Source of the DNA: Mugil cephalus
Lineage: Eukaryota > Chordata > Actinopteri > Mugiliformes > Mugilidae
Reading direction: 5' to 3'
Assembly (NCBI RefSeq): GCF_022458985.1
Contig: NC_061777.1
Coordinates: forward strand, 8,410,668 to 8,474,667
Length of the DNA stretch: 64,000 nucleotides
Made by a program: the position numbers and the translations under genes
Notes under the pieces: generated by a model
What the model was told of the DNA's origin: nothing
The model's input: only the letters and a program-made list of their open reading frames with translations
Database searches by the model: none
In this document: positions 13,609 through 25,386 of the stretch, piece after piece
Layout of the letters: every line of letters begins with the position of its first letter
How positions within the stretch are numbered: the stretch's first letter is position 1

Positions 13609-13860
13609 GCGAAGTCAGAGCGCGGAGACTTTGCAGGCGCAGAGAAGCGGTCCTTTCCAGGCGCTCATTCAACTCAGTCTCCTTTTCTTCAGGACGCGAT
13701 TGTCTCCCCTTCTCCCTCACACAAAGCCATCCCACCGCCTTCTGACGTCGCCCTTTCTCCTCGAGTGCTCCCCTCTCTCCTCTCTCCTCCCTCCTCCCCC
13801 CGCCTTCTCCCTTCCCCCTCCCCCTTTCGTCAGAGAAAGGAGACGAAAAGTTGCAGAGAT
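13609..13860 (-). promoter_or_regulatory. lhfpl2: Candidate first exon and promoter of lhfpl2
   Basis: On the minus strand a consensus donor, CGC followed by GTAAGTAA, falls at 13608-13607. The exon side (about 13609-13700) is CpG-rich, and a strong purine tract on the minus strand (CT-rich on plus) lies behind it at 13700-13830. This fits a TATA-less CpG promoter with a non-coding first exon, which would leave an intron of about 8.5 kb before the coding exon at 5150. Other GTAAGT or GTATGT donors occur nearer, for example near 9006 and 12769, so the link to lhfpl2 is inference. Confidence 0.35.
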
Positions 13861-14284
13861 GATGAGAAAGATGATGAAGAGTTCTCTTCCCGTACTCTCT
13901 TTTCGGTTTTCTTTTGAGTCTTTTCTCGACTTGTGCATAAAAACATTTTCAGTTTCTTTCAGTTTTCTCGCAACCTGCATACTGCAAGTAGTAACACAGA
14001 TATTGAAATATAAGTTGCAATATGTGGGGTATACACAATCTATAGATAATTGTATTAGGACGACTCCTCTCCAAATGGTTATTATATTTATTTATTTTGT
14101 ACGAAACTGTTCTCCTACCAGTACATAAATAAAATTAAAAAATTTTTGTATATATATTATTTTTTATTATTATTATTTAAATTAACTCTTTATTGTCTGA
14201 TACCTCAGACTATAAATGTGCACAGGTGCACTTGCATACTGAATTATCAGGGAAACATGTAAAGATACCTGCATGCAGACTTGC

Positions 14285-14733
14285 AAGTGAATCACATTGA
14301 TCATCTCGTGACAATACAACATTCTGCCGGGAAACTTTTGGACCTGGCATTAGTGTTGAGTGTTACTTAGACATGTACCACCCACCTAGAACAGACCAGA
14401 CACCCCCACCCCATAGCAGCAGCCATCCTCAGCAGGATGCAGCCTGACACAGACACACACACACAAAGAAAAAATAGTTTGAGACTAACTAAAAAAAAGA
14501 AAAGCATGGAAAACAGCACAAGGTGTTGATCAGGCATCCAAATTCACTAGATCCCAAACTGGTCAAGTATCTGTGGGATTCACTGGAACAAGCCCTTCCC
14601 CCTGAGCCCCCCCAGTTTCCAGACAGCACAGGAAGGCCCAGAAGGCCCATGTCCGTTCTCTGATGAGTCACAACAGTTTTGGAGAAACCTACACAATATT
14701 AGGTCATAACATTATGCCAGATCGGTGCATGAT
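14285..14733 (+). mobile_element. Tc1-like transposon remnant, copy A
   Basis: This copy shares long collinear blocks with the copy at 52.7-53.1 kb, including ACCACCCACCTA, CAGCAGGATGCA, AAGGTGTTGA, CTGTGGGAT and CACTGGAACAAG. It ends with a terminus like CATTATGCCAGATCGGTGCA. The right half decodes, with breaks, to the DDE transposase C-terminal region around the conserved LW(D) block. It is internally deleted and cannot encode an active enzyme. Confidence 0.7.
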
Positions 14734-17700
14734 TTGTGAGGATTTGGTCACTTTTAATTCACTCTTGAGATAATCATTCATAATATAAAAATACACGCAT
14801 GTACCTTCTTGCCAAAAATGACATTACAAGACTGATAGCGCTTTCTTGTCTTTATGACACACGTGAAGCTCACGGCAGAACCTGGTTAATTCAGCTTATC
14901 AAAGGCCTGGAAACAGGTGGAAAGAGCTAGTCTGGCTCCGTCCTGAAGTAACAAAATCTGCCAAGAAAGAGCCTGGCACGTCACATCTTCCAAAACCACG
15001 ACACTCACTGCCTTTAACATGGCAAATCTAAAAAGCACCAAAATGTAATCTCGGGATTTAAGATTTGCCAGAGATTTAACTTGGCAAGAACCGCGTTCCT
15101 TGATTCCTGGTGGACGGCTCCAGAAAAGACTTCACACCATAAGCTTTCCCCGACCACGCTGGGTGTACTCCTGTAGTTTGAGCCAGAGACATGAACCACA
15201 CTTATTACACTGTGGTATGTGGAACTGCAACAACTCAGGGAGGACTGTCACAGTGGGAGAATATGAACATTTTTCGAGAAGGCAAATACATTACGAGAGG
15301 AGGGGGAGACAGCGAATGAAAACAGCCCCTAGGCTGCACGGTTTGAATGACTGGGCGACGGCTTGTAAGAAAATGTTAAACGGTGACAGTGATGAACCGC
15401 TTTGTATAGGTTCAACGGTTTCAACGGTTCGGAAAAACATGTTGGTGCTTCATTTAATGATGAAGACATTAGTCTGAGGATTATACTCTACACAATATAC
15501 TGTGTAATACACCGACTGTCCCTTAATTACCCTATATCCCCGATGCAGTTTAAACCACTGTGGCAGGTAACTCTGTGTCACTCAGAATGATCAGTGAAGA
15601 ATAAGAATATATTTGTACTTGATTGTTGTTTTGTTTTTTTTATGCCGATGTTCATCTATTGTTATGTATTTTTGTGGCTGGGCCTTCACCATGTCCTGCA
15701 CATAGTTTCACTCCTTGTCTTCTGGCTCTGTTTAAATATTTGAGTCATCAGAATCCAAGAATTTAAGAAACACGCTTCACTGTGTGCAGGACACTTACTG
15801 TAAATCCTTTAAATGACTCTTCTTGGTGTAATTTTTTTCCAGCAAAAGCAAATAAAACGGCAGTGCAGGCTTTGTGTTTAGCATGTGTAAATGCATGGAT
15901 GTACCCAAATACATTCTGCAGCATCTCTGCAAAATGGTTAAATACCTCAGACATCCACCAGCCTAGTTAGCTTTTTCTGTCTTTTCACACGTGTCATTAT
16001 GATACATTTTTAGTCTCTCCTTCTATATGTCGCAGTGTTTGTGACTGTGCAACTCAAGCCTCACCACATTGGTATTTATTGCATTCCTGTTGCACACTGT
16101 TTCTTTTATTTTCTACAAGCCATACACAAAAAAAAAAAAATATGCCCTGCGACTCCTCTTCCCAGCCTGTTAACACCAGCTTTCATTTCCTTTCCTTCCC
16201 GGGATGGTGCAGTGGGAGTTTTATTTAAGTGCAGCCCTGGTGACATTCTTCACAGCCTCAAACCTGCTCCACAGTTTGTCTCCTCGCTCACACGGTGCCT
16301 CGGTTCTGCAGCTGAGCCACTGTGTCATTTGGTTTGCCCTGCCTTCTGGGCTTCCTCTTTCCTCACCAGTGTTGTCTGTGTGTGTGTCACCCTGGTGAGA
16401 ACATTGTGGGAGGCAGAAGAGTCTGTAAATAGAGGCGTGTGGTCACAACAGCATTCTGGTTTCAGCGGCAAGAAGATGCTTGTTTCTGCAGAGCAGCTCT
16501 ATGGGAAAAGCAGACAGGGCCTGAGAGACACTGCGAGAGATCGTTGGGTTTGATGGTTAGCGGCTGTGGGGAGGAAGTCATGATGATGCCATTCCTGGTG
16601 CATGTATTTACGGATTTTAATGTGTGTGTATAAAAATAAGGGCTGGTATAATTGTGTTAATGGGAGCAGAGCTTCTAATATAGTAGCTGCGCTATAAAAC
16701 TATCAATAGATAAATCATGTCGGAAGTGTTTAAGCTTCCAATAAGAAGCTGGTTTTTGTGGACAGTTATTGACTGTTGCATGTTTGGAAACACAATTAAA
16801 ATGAATGAGTGAATGGCTGTTTATATATATATATCACATCATTTCAAATTAATGTGGTCTACTGCCCATGGATTGAAAAGAAATATTGGTTGAGATGAAG
16901 TTGGCTAAAAATGTGTAAGTAGTAGTTTTATAAGTTCTGAAGTTGCGTGGTCAACTGTTAACACTTCTTTTCTTTTAAGCGTTTACAAAGATAGAAAACA
17001 CAAAGACATCCATTGTGTTTTATGCTCACATTAATATCTATGTATAATATAAGTCGACATCTCTATTAACACTTTATAGGGGATTCATTTGAATACTTGG
17101 AAGTTCAGAATTGTTAAATTTACAGTTATTGTAGGGTATTGTTCATTTCTATGTAGGAAAACAAGGTCAGTGAAGTTACTATTTATGGTTCTGTGCCTTT
17201 AAATGGTAAAAACAATAACACCATAAATAAAGCAGTTCATGCAGAGGTGGACCTTGATTTGACGCGAGCATGTTTCCTTGATCTTATCTGAATGGGTGGG
17301 TGAAAACCACATGTTTCGCAACATCACCACCGGGATATGACTTCAAATGTGTGCGAAGATACCAAGCATAGTTCCTCGTCCAATAATGATTTAATCAGAC
17401 AGATTTTGGTCAAAACAAATGCTGATATTTCTCACATATATCTCCTAATGGTGTAAATGGCGCCTGTTTAAACACAGGTGGTGATATGTCAGATTACAGT
17501 GTATTCCCAGTGTCCAAAAACATCCGCTAATGAAATTTACAATACAATACAATTCAGTTTAGCCTTGAGCTATGTAACTAATCTATTGACAATGAATTTA
17601 TTCAACTCTTTGACATATTATTTCTGCACTTCCGACACATCCGAAGAAGACAGACTTTGGGGACAGCATGCTAACATCATCGACTAATTTAATCAGTTTT

Positions 17701-18934
17701 AATTTGACAGCAAAAATAAAATATTTATTAAATGATTTTATCCAGAAAATCTAATAAAACAAACCAGGAGAATATAATGTCCAGTCAATTGGGGATTAAA
17801 CTGTTTACTGTGATGAAGGTAAACATAAACATAGCGCACACAACGTTGCGGTCAGAGACCTTACATGTGGGAAAAGAAAAAGGAGAGAATACATCATGTC
17901 CAGATTTGTTTGGGGGAAATTCCCAGCGGTACACAGCTTGATGTTGGAAATGAGGTCAGAAACAAAGACAGAAATAAAGCATGACACAGATGTGACAGAA
18001 GACTTTGGCCACTAAAGCAGAGTAAATAAGAGCATAACAGATGAGTCAGACCACAGCTTCGTTAGAAGGTACATGCTCTCATGCTGATACTCAGGCCAAA
18101 TCCATGAATAATTAAGCTGTATCTTATTTTCCTTTCGAACAAAAAACAGCTGTTCACCCCAGGTCTGACTCATAACACAAACACATAAACCAAATCAACT
18201 TATAAGGTAATTCTCCGGATCACTTTTTAAATATTTAGACTATTTGCTTACTCAAATGTTATTTATTTGACAGAGCTTCTACTCTCGTACGAATCTCGAC
18301 GTATAAATCAAACCTGCAGACGAGCGGAATGACGCAGCAGCGTCTCCCGACACGTTTCCAGAAAATCACATTAAGGCCCTCATGCTCAACAGGGTTCTTG
18401 GTGCTGCCGGCTTTGCCAAAATCATCACAAATCTTGGATGCAGGTGACGCTGCCGACTGCGCTTGGACAATACGCCTGCGGTTGCTAACAAACAAAGGGG
18501 AAACACCAACAAACTGAGCGTGTCCAGTCCTCAGCGGCGCGTTTCAAAATTTATCTCATCTCATCATGTTTGATGCATCATTCTCCTGTTCGTTCCAGGA
18601 ATAGTCATAATTGTCATTGTCCTTCTATGCAAGTTATGACTCGCACAGGATGACTGAGATTAGTCCAAAGTCACTGTAAATATGTAGAGTGTGTTTACCA
18701 AGAAGTAACAAAAGGAAGAGGGTAATGCTTTACTACAAGTTGGTTGGTTCAAACCAAAAACCAGAGGACTTGTTGGTGATTGTTTATGGAATGAAAAGAG
18801 ATGTCTGTTGCAGGGAGACAAATTAAAGAACATGGAATAAAGAGAAGAGACTCTGTTTTTTTATTAATTTGTGCACACGTTCATAAATTTGCCTTCTGAA
18901 AAAGAGCTGGATTAAAAAAAAATGGAAAGCATCT

Positions 18935-19148
18935 CAGGCTGCATCCTACTGGAGATGACCGCTGCCATCAAGGAGCGTCATCGCTATGGGGTGAGGGTGA
19001 ATAGTCTGGTCTAGGTGGGTGCTACACGTCAAAGTAACATCCAAATGAATGCTAAACGTTTCCCAGCAGAACATTGAAATGTCACAAGATGGTCAGCGTT
19101 ATTTACTTCTCCTGTCAGTGGTTTTAATGTTGTGGCAGATCGGTGTAT
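18935..19148 (-). mobile_element. Tc1-like transposon remnant, copy B
   Basis: The right end reads GTGGTTTTAATGTTGTGGC followed by AGATCGGTGTAT, the terminus of the same family as the copies at 14.3 kb and 52.7 kb. The inner part carries the family blocks TAGGTGGGTG and CAGCAGAACATTG inverted relative to copy A. Only about 210 bp remain and no coding capacity is left. Confidence 0.65.
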
Positions 19149-19687
19149 ATGCACACACACTGAGATCAATGAGGCACAGGTGAGACTACTGACAAGACTG
19201 CACCCAAGGAGAAACCAATCATTTAATTGAAGAGGGTAAAGGAAGAAGATTACAAAATAAAAGCAGAAAAGATACACAACAACCAAATAGAAACAAAAAA
19301 TATTCACATCTCAATCTCAGTCAGTCTCACTCCTCTAAATCATCTTTGTGGTTAACAAGTCGCGCCACTGAGAGTCCACACAGCCACAGTAATAAAAATA
19401 TCATTTATATTCTCATGACATCAAAGGACTCGGGGACCTAAGCACACTGCAGGTGTGAGAGAGGAGTCCACTATCCCTGAAGAAAATGTCTTATCTTGCC
19501 CCCTTGTGTCTCAAAGTAATATTACATTTAATTATTATTACCGCCTTTGTTTGTTTTTTTAGTAACTTTAAAAAAAAAAAAATTCAGGACCTAAGAATAA
19601 TTGACTGAGTGCCAATAATTACAAAGAGTTATGCAACATTCGAGAGATAATAAGGAAGCTGGCAAAGCCCTGTTTGATCACAGACTG

Positions 19688-19713
19688 CTCTCTGTCTCCC
19701 TCTCCCTCTCCCT
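19688..19713. repeat. CCCTCT short tandem repeat
   Basis: Several consecutive TCCCTC units in a non-coding context. Confidence 0.7.
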
Positions 19714-21268
19714 CTGCTGCTCGGCGTCCCTCTCCCTATCTGTCTTTCTGTGGCCTACAAATCCACAAAGAATTGACGGTTTCAGCAGAATGTGTCTTCA
19801 GCCTGCATCATGATTGGACCAGAGGAAGGGGTGGAGGTAAACAGGGGGCTGCAGTGGCGCAGGGAGTCCGTCTATAGCAGGAAAGTGAAGCAACGCAGAA
19901 AAGTGAACCAGCATAACCTGTCGCATCCCCACGAAACGCAATGCACATTTAATTTGAAATTAACACTGAAAACCACAGTATTTGTATTTGTCACACGGCC
20001 AAAAGAGCATGTTACATGTAACTCCGGCACTTTATCAGTCTGTCGGGAGTCAATAGTTAACCACAGTTTTATCAGTGTCAGCCCAGGTCACCCCCACTAC
20101 ACTCATGTGTCTCCACAGAGAGCTCGCAACCACGCACCTTTAAGCGTTCCCTTCCTCCACTCTCTTGCCTCAAAAGCTGGCCTTTTTCCCAGCCTGCCTC
20201 ACTCCCACTCCTTGCGCCTCAAACGATTCCAGCCCACTGCGAAGAGTGGGCTGGATTCCCCCCGGTCCTTCTCCTTTCACCTTATGACTGTTCAGACTCG
20301 GTTCCTGCTTCAGCCTGCGAGAACTAGTTGCACCCACAAGAAAACAAGCGTTCGGTACAGCTGCTGGTCGGCGTCTGATACATCAACTGGAATAGCTGGA
20401 ATAACTGAGAGGAAATTGGATAGGGCAGATATACACTTTTTAAATAGATTTCATAGAATTGAACACATGGCGAAACTCCCTCACATGTAAAGATTGATGT
20501 GGCTTATGTGACAGCATGTGAGTCAATGAATGAAGATTAGATGTGACGTTAAGGGAGAAAAAAAACAGACCTGCACCCTGTGTCTAAAAGAAGGAATCGT
20601 TTAAAACCTTATCAAGGCCATCTTCTGTGGGGCCTTCATTATATATTATCTAAGTCCTTAGGTCAGTTGGTGCCGTGTGCTTCGGGCAGTAGGTGCCGTG
20701 AGGAGCACTTGTGGAGCTCTTTTCAGACCAGGGTTGTGGTTCAGTGTGTGCAATTTGAGGTTCCTTCCACTGTGGATCTGCTGCCTGAATCAGCACCTTG
20801 GTGACACTCGACACGTTTAAGTTATTTCTGCACATGCGGACACCTACAAACGTGTAAATAAATACCCACTATAAGTGCCTCAAGGGAGGACGTTCACAGG
20901 GCCCCTTTAGTATAGCTGGTGAAACTACTACACCTTAGAGTAAACAGACCACTGCTTTCTAAATACAGCCAGTAAAGGGAAGGGACATTACACCTCAGTT
21001 TGCTGTGAGGAGAAGCTTTTTTTTGTGTGTGTTATGATTACTGGTTAGAATACATACATGCACAGACTTCAAGTATTTCTTATATTCGTATTCACGTTTC
21101 TCTGCTTTATCCGGATGTGAGCATAAGTGTTAACTTATTATTTTTCATTAAGACATTACATAATATCCAAAAGTGTGTTGACCACGCTCTCAGACTTTTG
21201 CAAATAAATAAGATTTTACTTCAGTTTGAATTTGGGGAGAATAATTAAATAAATGCAAATACATGCAC

Positions 21269-21304
21269 ACATTACCGTGTGCAGTTAACTGCACACGGTA
21301 ATGT
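21269..21304. repeat. Perfect 36-bp palindrome plus direct repeat
   Basis: The 36 bases are exactly self-complementary, centred on the HpaI-like GTTAAC at 21284-21289, with no spacer. The right-arm unit GCACACGGTAATGT (21291-21304) is repeated once more in direct orientation at 21307-21320, two bases downstream. The structure could extrude as a cruciform. It may be the fused termini of a small transposon or a replication-slippage product. No gene is associated. Confidence 0.95.
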
Positions 21305-22505
21305 ATGCACACGGTAATGTGTGTATGCTCCTTGTACAAGCTGATGAAATCCTATGGTGGACTATAGATTGGAGGAGGTTTCCTGAACTTTGACTCTGTT
21401 AATAAACACTGTGGGAAGGCCTATCTGTAACATTCCCCCTGAAACTGGATAGACCCAGAGCTGACAGAACTATGCACCACCTCTCTGCTGAAGGTCAATA
21501 AGCCCATATCTGCCTGTTTGTGTCTGTGAGTGTGTATGTGTGCATGCATGTGTGTGTGTAAACACTACAATTCATCTGTGGATAAAAAAAAACAAAAAAA
21601 CAACAAGGATAACAATGCAGACGGTGGAAATAAAATGAGGTGTTAATAGGTAACCTAGTTAACCTAGATAAAGGCAATGACCCACATATAGACCCACATG
21701 TAGTTGTGGTTAAATTCAGAATAATACAGTTTGTCATTCAAGGCAGCGCGGTCACGACAAAACTCTGGTTCAAGCATGTTGCGACTATTTTCGACAATTA
21801 CTTTAATTCATTTAATTGTTGGAAAACTAAATAAAACGAAGCTACGTTTCATCTGAACAACATACTGTTCTCCTAAAGTGACCAACCCAACCAACAATGC
21901 CACAAGGAGAAGCTGGATTTGTTCAATTCTGAGCATGGCTTGAGAACTGTAAAACCATTTTTCCATTCATTGTACAGTATTTAAATCAGTTCTGCATGTG
22001 ATCTGACGACTCATAGACTTGCAGCTGATGGAGGTGCACAACACACGTGGACGTTTTCAGGCCTTTAGAGAAGCTTCCAGCAGAGAGAGTGTCTGTATGG
22101 AGACTGTCCAGAAACCTGCTTTGCACGCTCTGAGGAGAATCATGCCAAAAGCCTTTTCCAGAAGGTTACACCCTAAAGCAGCTCTGATGTGTTAAACAAT
22201 GGCTTGTACCTGGTGCAGTTTAGGTGTGACACACTTTTTTTTTTGCTAAAGTGTGCTTTATGACAAATAGCTCTGTGATGAGTTAATATTTAACAAGAGT
22301 TATTATTAGCTAAGCTGGCAATATCATCATTATACTCACCTTCTATAATAAACTCCTGCCCCTGTGTTATCTGACCCCAGCTGCTACAACTTGTGCCATT
22401 TTCACTGATCTTTGAGTCAGGCTACATTGCATAATGTCCAAATGGTCATGTGGAAATTAAACATGATGTTGGCACCAAATTAAAATCCTCCCATGAGCCG
22501 CAGGC

Positions 22506-22545
22506 AGTATAAATTAGGCGATGAGCTGCTCTCGGCACTCTTCAT
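22506..22545 (+). promoter_or_regulatory. bhmt: TATA-type promoter of the first bhmt gene
   Basis: TATAAAT lies at 22508-22514, about 95 bp upstream of the bhmt ATG. It predicts a transcription start near 22538-22545 and a short 5' UTR of roughly 65-70 bp. The second bhmt copy lacks an obvious TATA at the equivalent position. Confidence 0.6.
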
Positions 22546-22608
22546 GTCAAAAGAGGGGTTTGCTGTTACCAAGTGCTTAGTGCTGCAACTGGAACGGGGC
22601 AAGAAGAG

Positions 22609-24771
22609 ATGGCACCTGTCAAGAAGGTAAAATCACATTATATGGACTGTCATTTTGTATGTAAAATGTTGTCAGTGCAGGTTTTATGTGTGAGTGGTCT
22701 GTGAAATAGCCAGACTAAAGCGGCCACTGCAGGAGAATCTGTAGCTAAGGAATGCTTTTATCTTTGCACCTTTGCACCTGCACTGCAGCATAAACACTTT
22801 ATAAAGAACTTGTCAGTTTCTCAGTAATGTTACAATATGTATGACTTCACTGTTCTTTGTATAGTTGTTTCCGTGCTCCCCTCTTATTACCGATGTAAAA
22901 TGAGCTACAATGTAGTTATTGTAAGCTCATAATTCTTTCAGCGTTGATCGTGTTTATGGATTTCTCTATTCCTCCAGGGTATCCTTGAGCGCCTCAATGC
23001 CGGGGAGGTGGTGATCGGCGATGGTGGCTTTGTGTTTGCTCTGGAGAAGAGGGGGTATGTGAAGGCCGGGCCATGGACTCCTGAGGCTACCGTGACAGAT
23101 CCTGAAGCTGGTAGGACAGGCGACACAAACAGATTTTGCATCTGAATCCCAACACGGTCCAGACAGAAGATGCGTGGACCTAAACCTTTAACGTGACTTT
23201 AACGAGTATGTTTTCATCAGTGCGGCAGCTGCACAGGGAGTTCTTGAGGGCGGGATCTAATGTCATGCAGGCCTTTTCGTTCTACGCCAGCGATGACAAA
23301 CTTGTGAACAGGGGTCAGACACTAAAAATCACTGTACGTATACCCGACTGTGTCACTGAATAGACAGAGCGACACTGAGCAGATCTAGCAAATTCAAGGT
23401 GTCTGTTTTACTACCAATAAACATTATGTGTGTTGTGCATCACCAACATAATCTATAGGGAGCGCAAATCAATGAGGCAGCCTGTGACCTGGCAAGGGAA
23501 GTAGCAAGTCAAGGAGACGCACTGGTTGCCGGTGGAGTGTCCCAGACTCCGTCCTACCTGAGCTGCAAGAGTGAGACAGAAGTGAAGGCCATCTTCAAGA
23601 AACAGCAGGAAGTGTTTGTGAAGAAGAACGTGGATTTTCTCATCGCAGAGGTGAATTCAGGTCATGTTTAGACTCAAAACTACTTAAATTCAAAATATAT
23701 ATAAGTGGACGAAGTAAATTGCTGTGTCTCTCATTGCAGTACTTTGAGCATGTCGAGGAGGCCGTGTGGGCTGTGGAGGTGCTGAAGACCAGTGGAAAGC
23801 CTGTAGCTGCTTCTCTCTGCATTGGGCCAGAGGGAGACATGCACGGTGTCCCACCCGGGGAGTGTGCCGTCAGGCTGGTGAAGGCTGGTATGTGTTTGAG
23901 TTATAGCGCACGGCACGGTCTTTCACTTTGTCCTTTTGCTTCCTCAGAGTGTTTTCAGAAACAACAGTAATGTATGCTCCCCGTTCTCCAGGTGCCCAGA
24001 TTGTGGGAGTCAACTGCCACTTTGACCCCATGACCTGCGTGAAGACCGTGAAGCTGATGAAGGAGGGCGTGGAGAAGGCCGGGCTGAAGGCTCACTACAT
24101 GGTGCAGCCCCTGGCTTACCACACTCCTGACTGCAGCTGCCAGGGATTCATTGATCTGCCAGAGTTCCCCTTTGGTAATACATATTTTTATTGCACATTA
24201 AAAACAGAAGAACAATCAGTCATGCAGGCAGCTTCTCATATTTGTTTTGCCCTCAGCCCTGGAGCCCAGGATCCTGACGCGATGGGACATGCACAAGTAC
24301 GCCAGAGAGGCCTACAAAGCTGGGATCCGATATATCGGTGGCTGCTGTGGGTTCGAGCCTTATCACATCAGGGCCGTGGCAGAGGAGCTCTCCCCTGAAA
24401 GAGGAATATTGCCCACTGGATCAGAGAAACATGGAATGTGGGGTGCTGGTCTGGAGATGCACACCAAACCCTGGGTCAGAGCCAGGTAAATCCGAAAATA
24501 TACACCCTCAATGTGCCACAGATGCTGGAATTAAATTATTTGGCGACTCTTTTGTATGAACCGACGCTCGCTCTTCTCCAGGGCCCGTCGTGATTACTGG
24601 GAGAATCTCTTACCCGCAAGTGGTCGTCCCAAGTGCGCCTCCATGTCGACACCGGAGAACTGGGGTGTGACCAGAGGCCACGCCGACCTGCTGCAGCACA
24701 GCCAGTCCACCAGCTCCGAGGAAATGAAGCATGTGCTGGACATGCAGAAGAAAGTCAAGTCATCTGCATGA
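22609..24771 (+). CDS. bhmt: Betaine-homocysteine S-methyltransferase, tandem copy 1
   Basis: Zinc enzyme that moves a methyl group from betaine to homocysteine, giving dimethylglycine and methionine; cytosolic and usually abundant in liver and kidney. Coding exons: 22609-22626, 22978-23110, 23221-23333, 23459-23650, 23740-23887, 23992-24174, 24257-24485, 24582-24771. All junctions are GT-AG and in frame, giving 401 aa (human 406). Zinc ligands are visible: Cys210 in GVNCHF and Cys292-Cys293 in GGCCGF, matching human 217, 299 and 300 after a constant 7-residue offset. The substrate-site block [18 protein letters not shown] is intact. The N-terminus MAPVKK is encoded by a tiny first exon. The C-terminal arm departs from mammalian BHMT more than copy 2 does. 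AATAAA at 24927-24932 ends the gene. Confidence 0.96.
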
Positions 24772-24926
24772 GCAAGACGTGGCGGCAAAAGCAATGACGA
24801 GCCCCTCATCACATTCGGTCAGCGAGAGCGATGAGGAGCGGCCTTCCCCAGTTCAGTTGGGAGATGAAAAGCACTTGTAACAGCGATGCTCCATTTATGG
24901 AGTGTCATGATGTAAACCTCAAAATC

Positions 24927-24932
24927 AATAAA
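24927..24932 (+). terminator. bhmt: Polyadenylation signal of bhmt copy 1
   Basis: AATAAA lies 156 bp after the stop codon at 24769-24771. This leaves under 460 bp before the ATG of the second copy. Confidence 0.8.
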
Positions 24933-24949
24933 CCTGAGTAACTTAAGTT

Positions 24950-25386
24950 CACAACTATGTGTTTTAATTGCGGAATGAGTGTTATCGGATTGCTGCAACA
25001 AACCACAGTTCACACATACACTGATTTAAGAAGAAATCTCGTCCTAACTAGTTCATTAAAAAGCTTGAACCTTCTGAAATTGTCTGTTCAGGGTCAAAAA
25101 AGCAGAAAGCCACAAACTAAGAGGGAGTCGGATAAACACACCAATAAGCGTAATTAATCCGGACCAAACTAGTAGCACACACACACAATGCTCTCATTCA
25201 GTGAAAGAGGGGAGGGGAAGGAGTAAACATTGGAGTTGTGTAACTTGCCTCTTGCCAATCAGAGCAGGTTTTACTTAGACCCCTCCTCTTCTTCTGAGAG
25301 ATTTATTGAGGCCCTCTGCCACATGCTAATGTCACTTCAGCCTCTCAAAGTCTGAGCAGTCAGGGGGTCCACGCATCTTCAGGATA
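24950..25386 (+). other. Short spacer between the two bhmt genes
   Basis: This interval must hold the promoter and 5' UTR of bhmt copy 2. No clear TATA box stands out. A CACACACA run lies near 25175, and a purine-rich GAGGGGAGGGGAAGGAG tract near 25208. Confidence 0.5.

Larger units (their letters stand above)
13880..22500. other. Intergenic region, no supported gene
   Basis: AT-rich DNA between the divergently placed lhfpl2 and bhmt genes. It holds Tc1-like remnants near 14.3-14.7 kb and 18.9-19.15 kb, low-complexity runs, a CCCTCT tract near 19.7 kb, and the palindrome at 21269-21304. The longest open frame (19792-20490, 232 codons) has no recognisable domain and no family resemblance. In mammals ARSB and DMGDH lie between LHFPL2 and BHMT; neither is visible here. 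Confidence 0.55.

Noticed and set aside
13588-14128. Overlapping plus-strand frames rich in Ser, Pro and Phe
   Set aside because: They come from a CT-rich tract next to a CpG patch; there is no domain, and the frames overlap each other in different phases.
19792-20490. 232-codon open frame on the plus strand
   Set aside because: It is the longest frame outside known genes, but the translation shows no domain, signal or family pattern, and has the low-complexity Ser/His/Arg mix of chance frames. No convincing promoter or splice context was seen.
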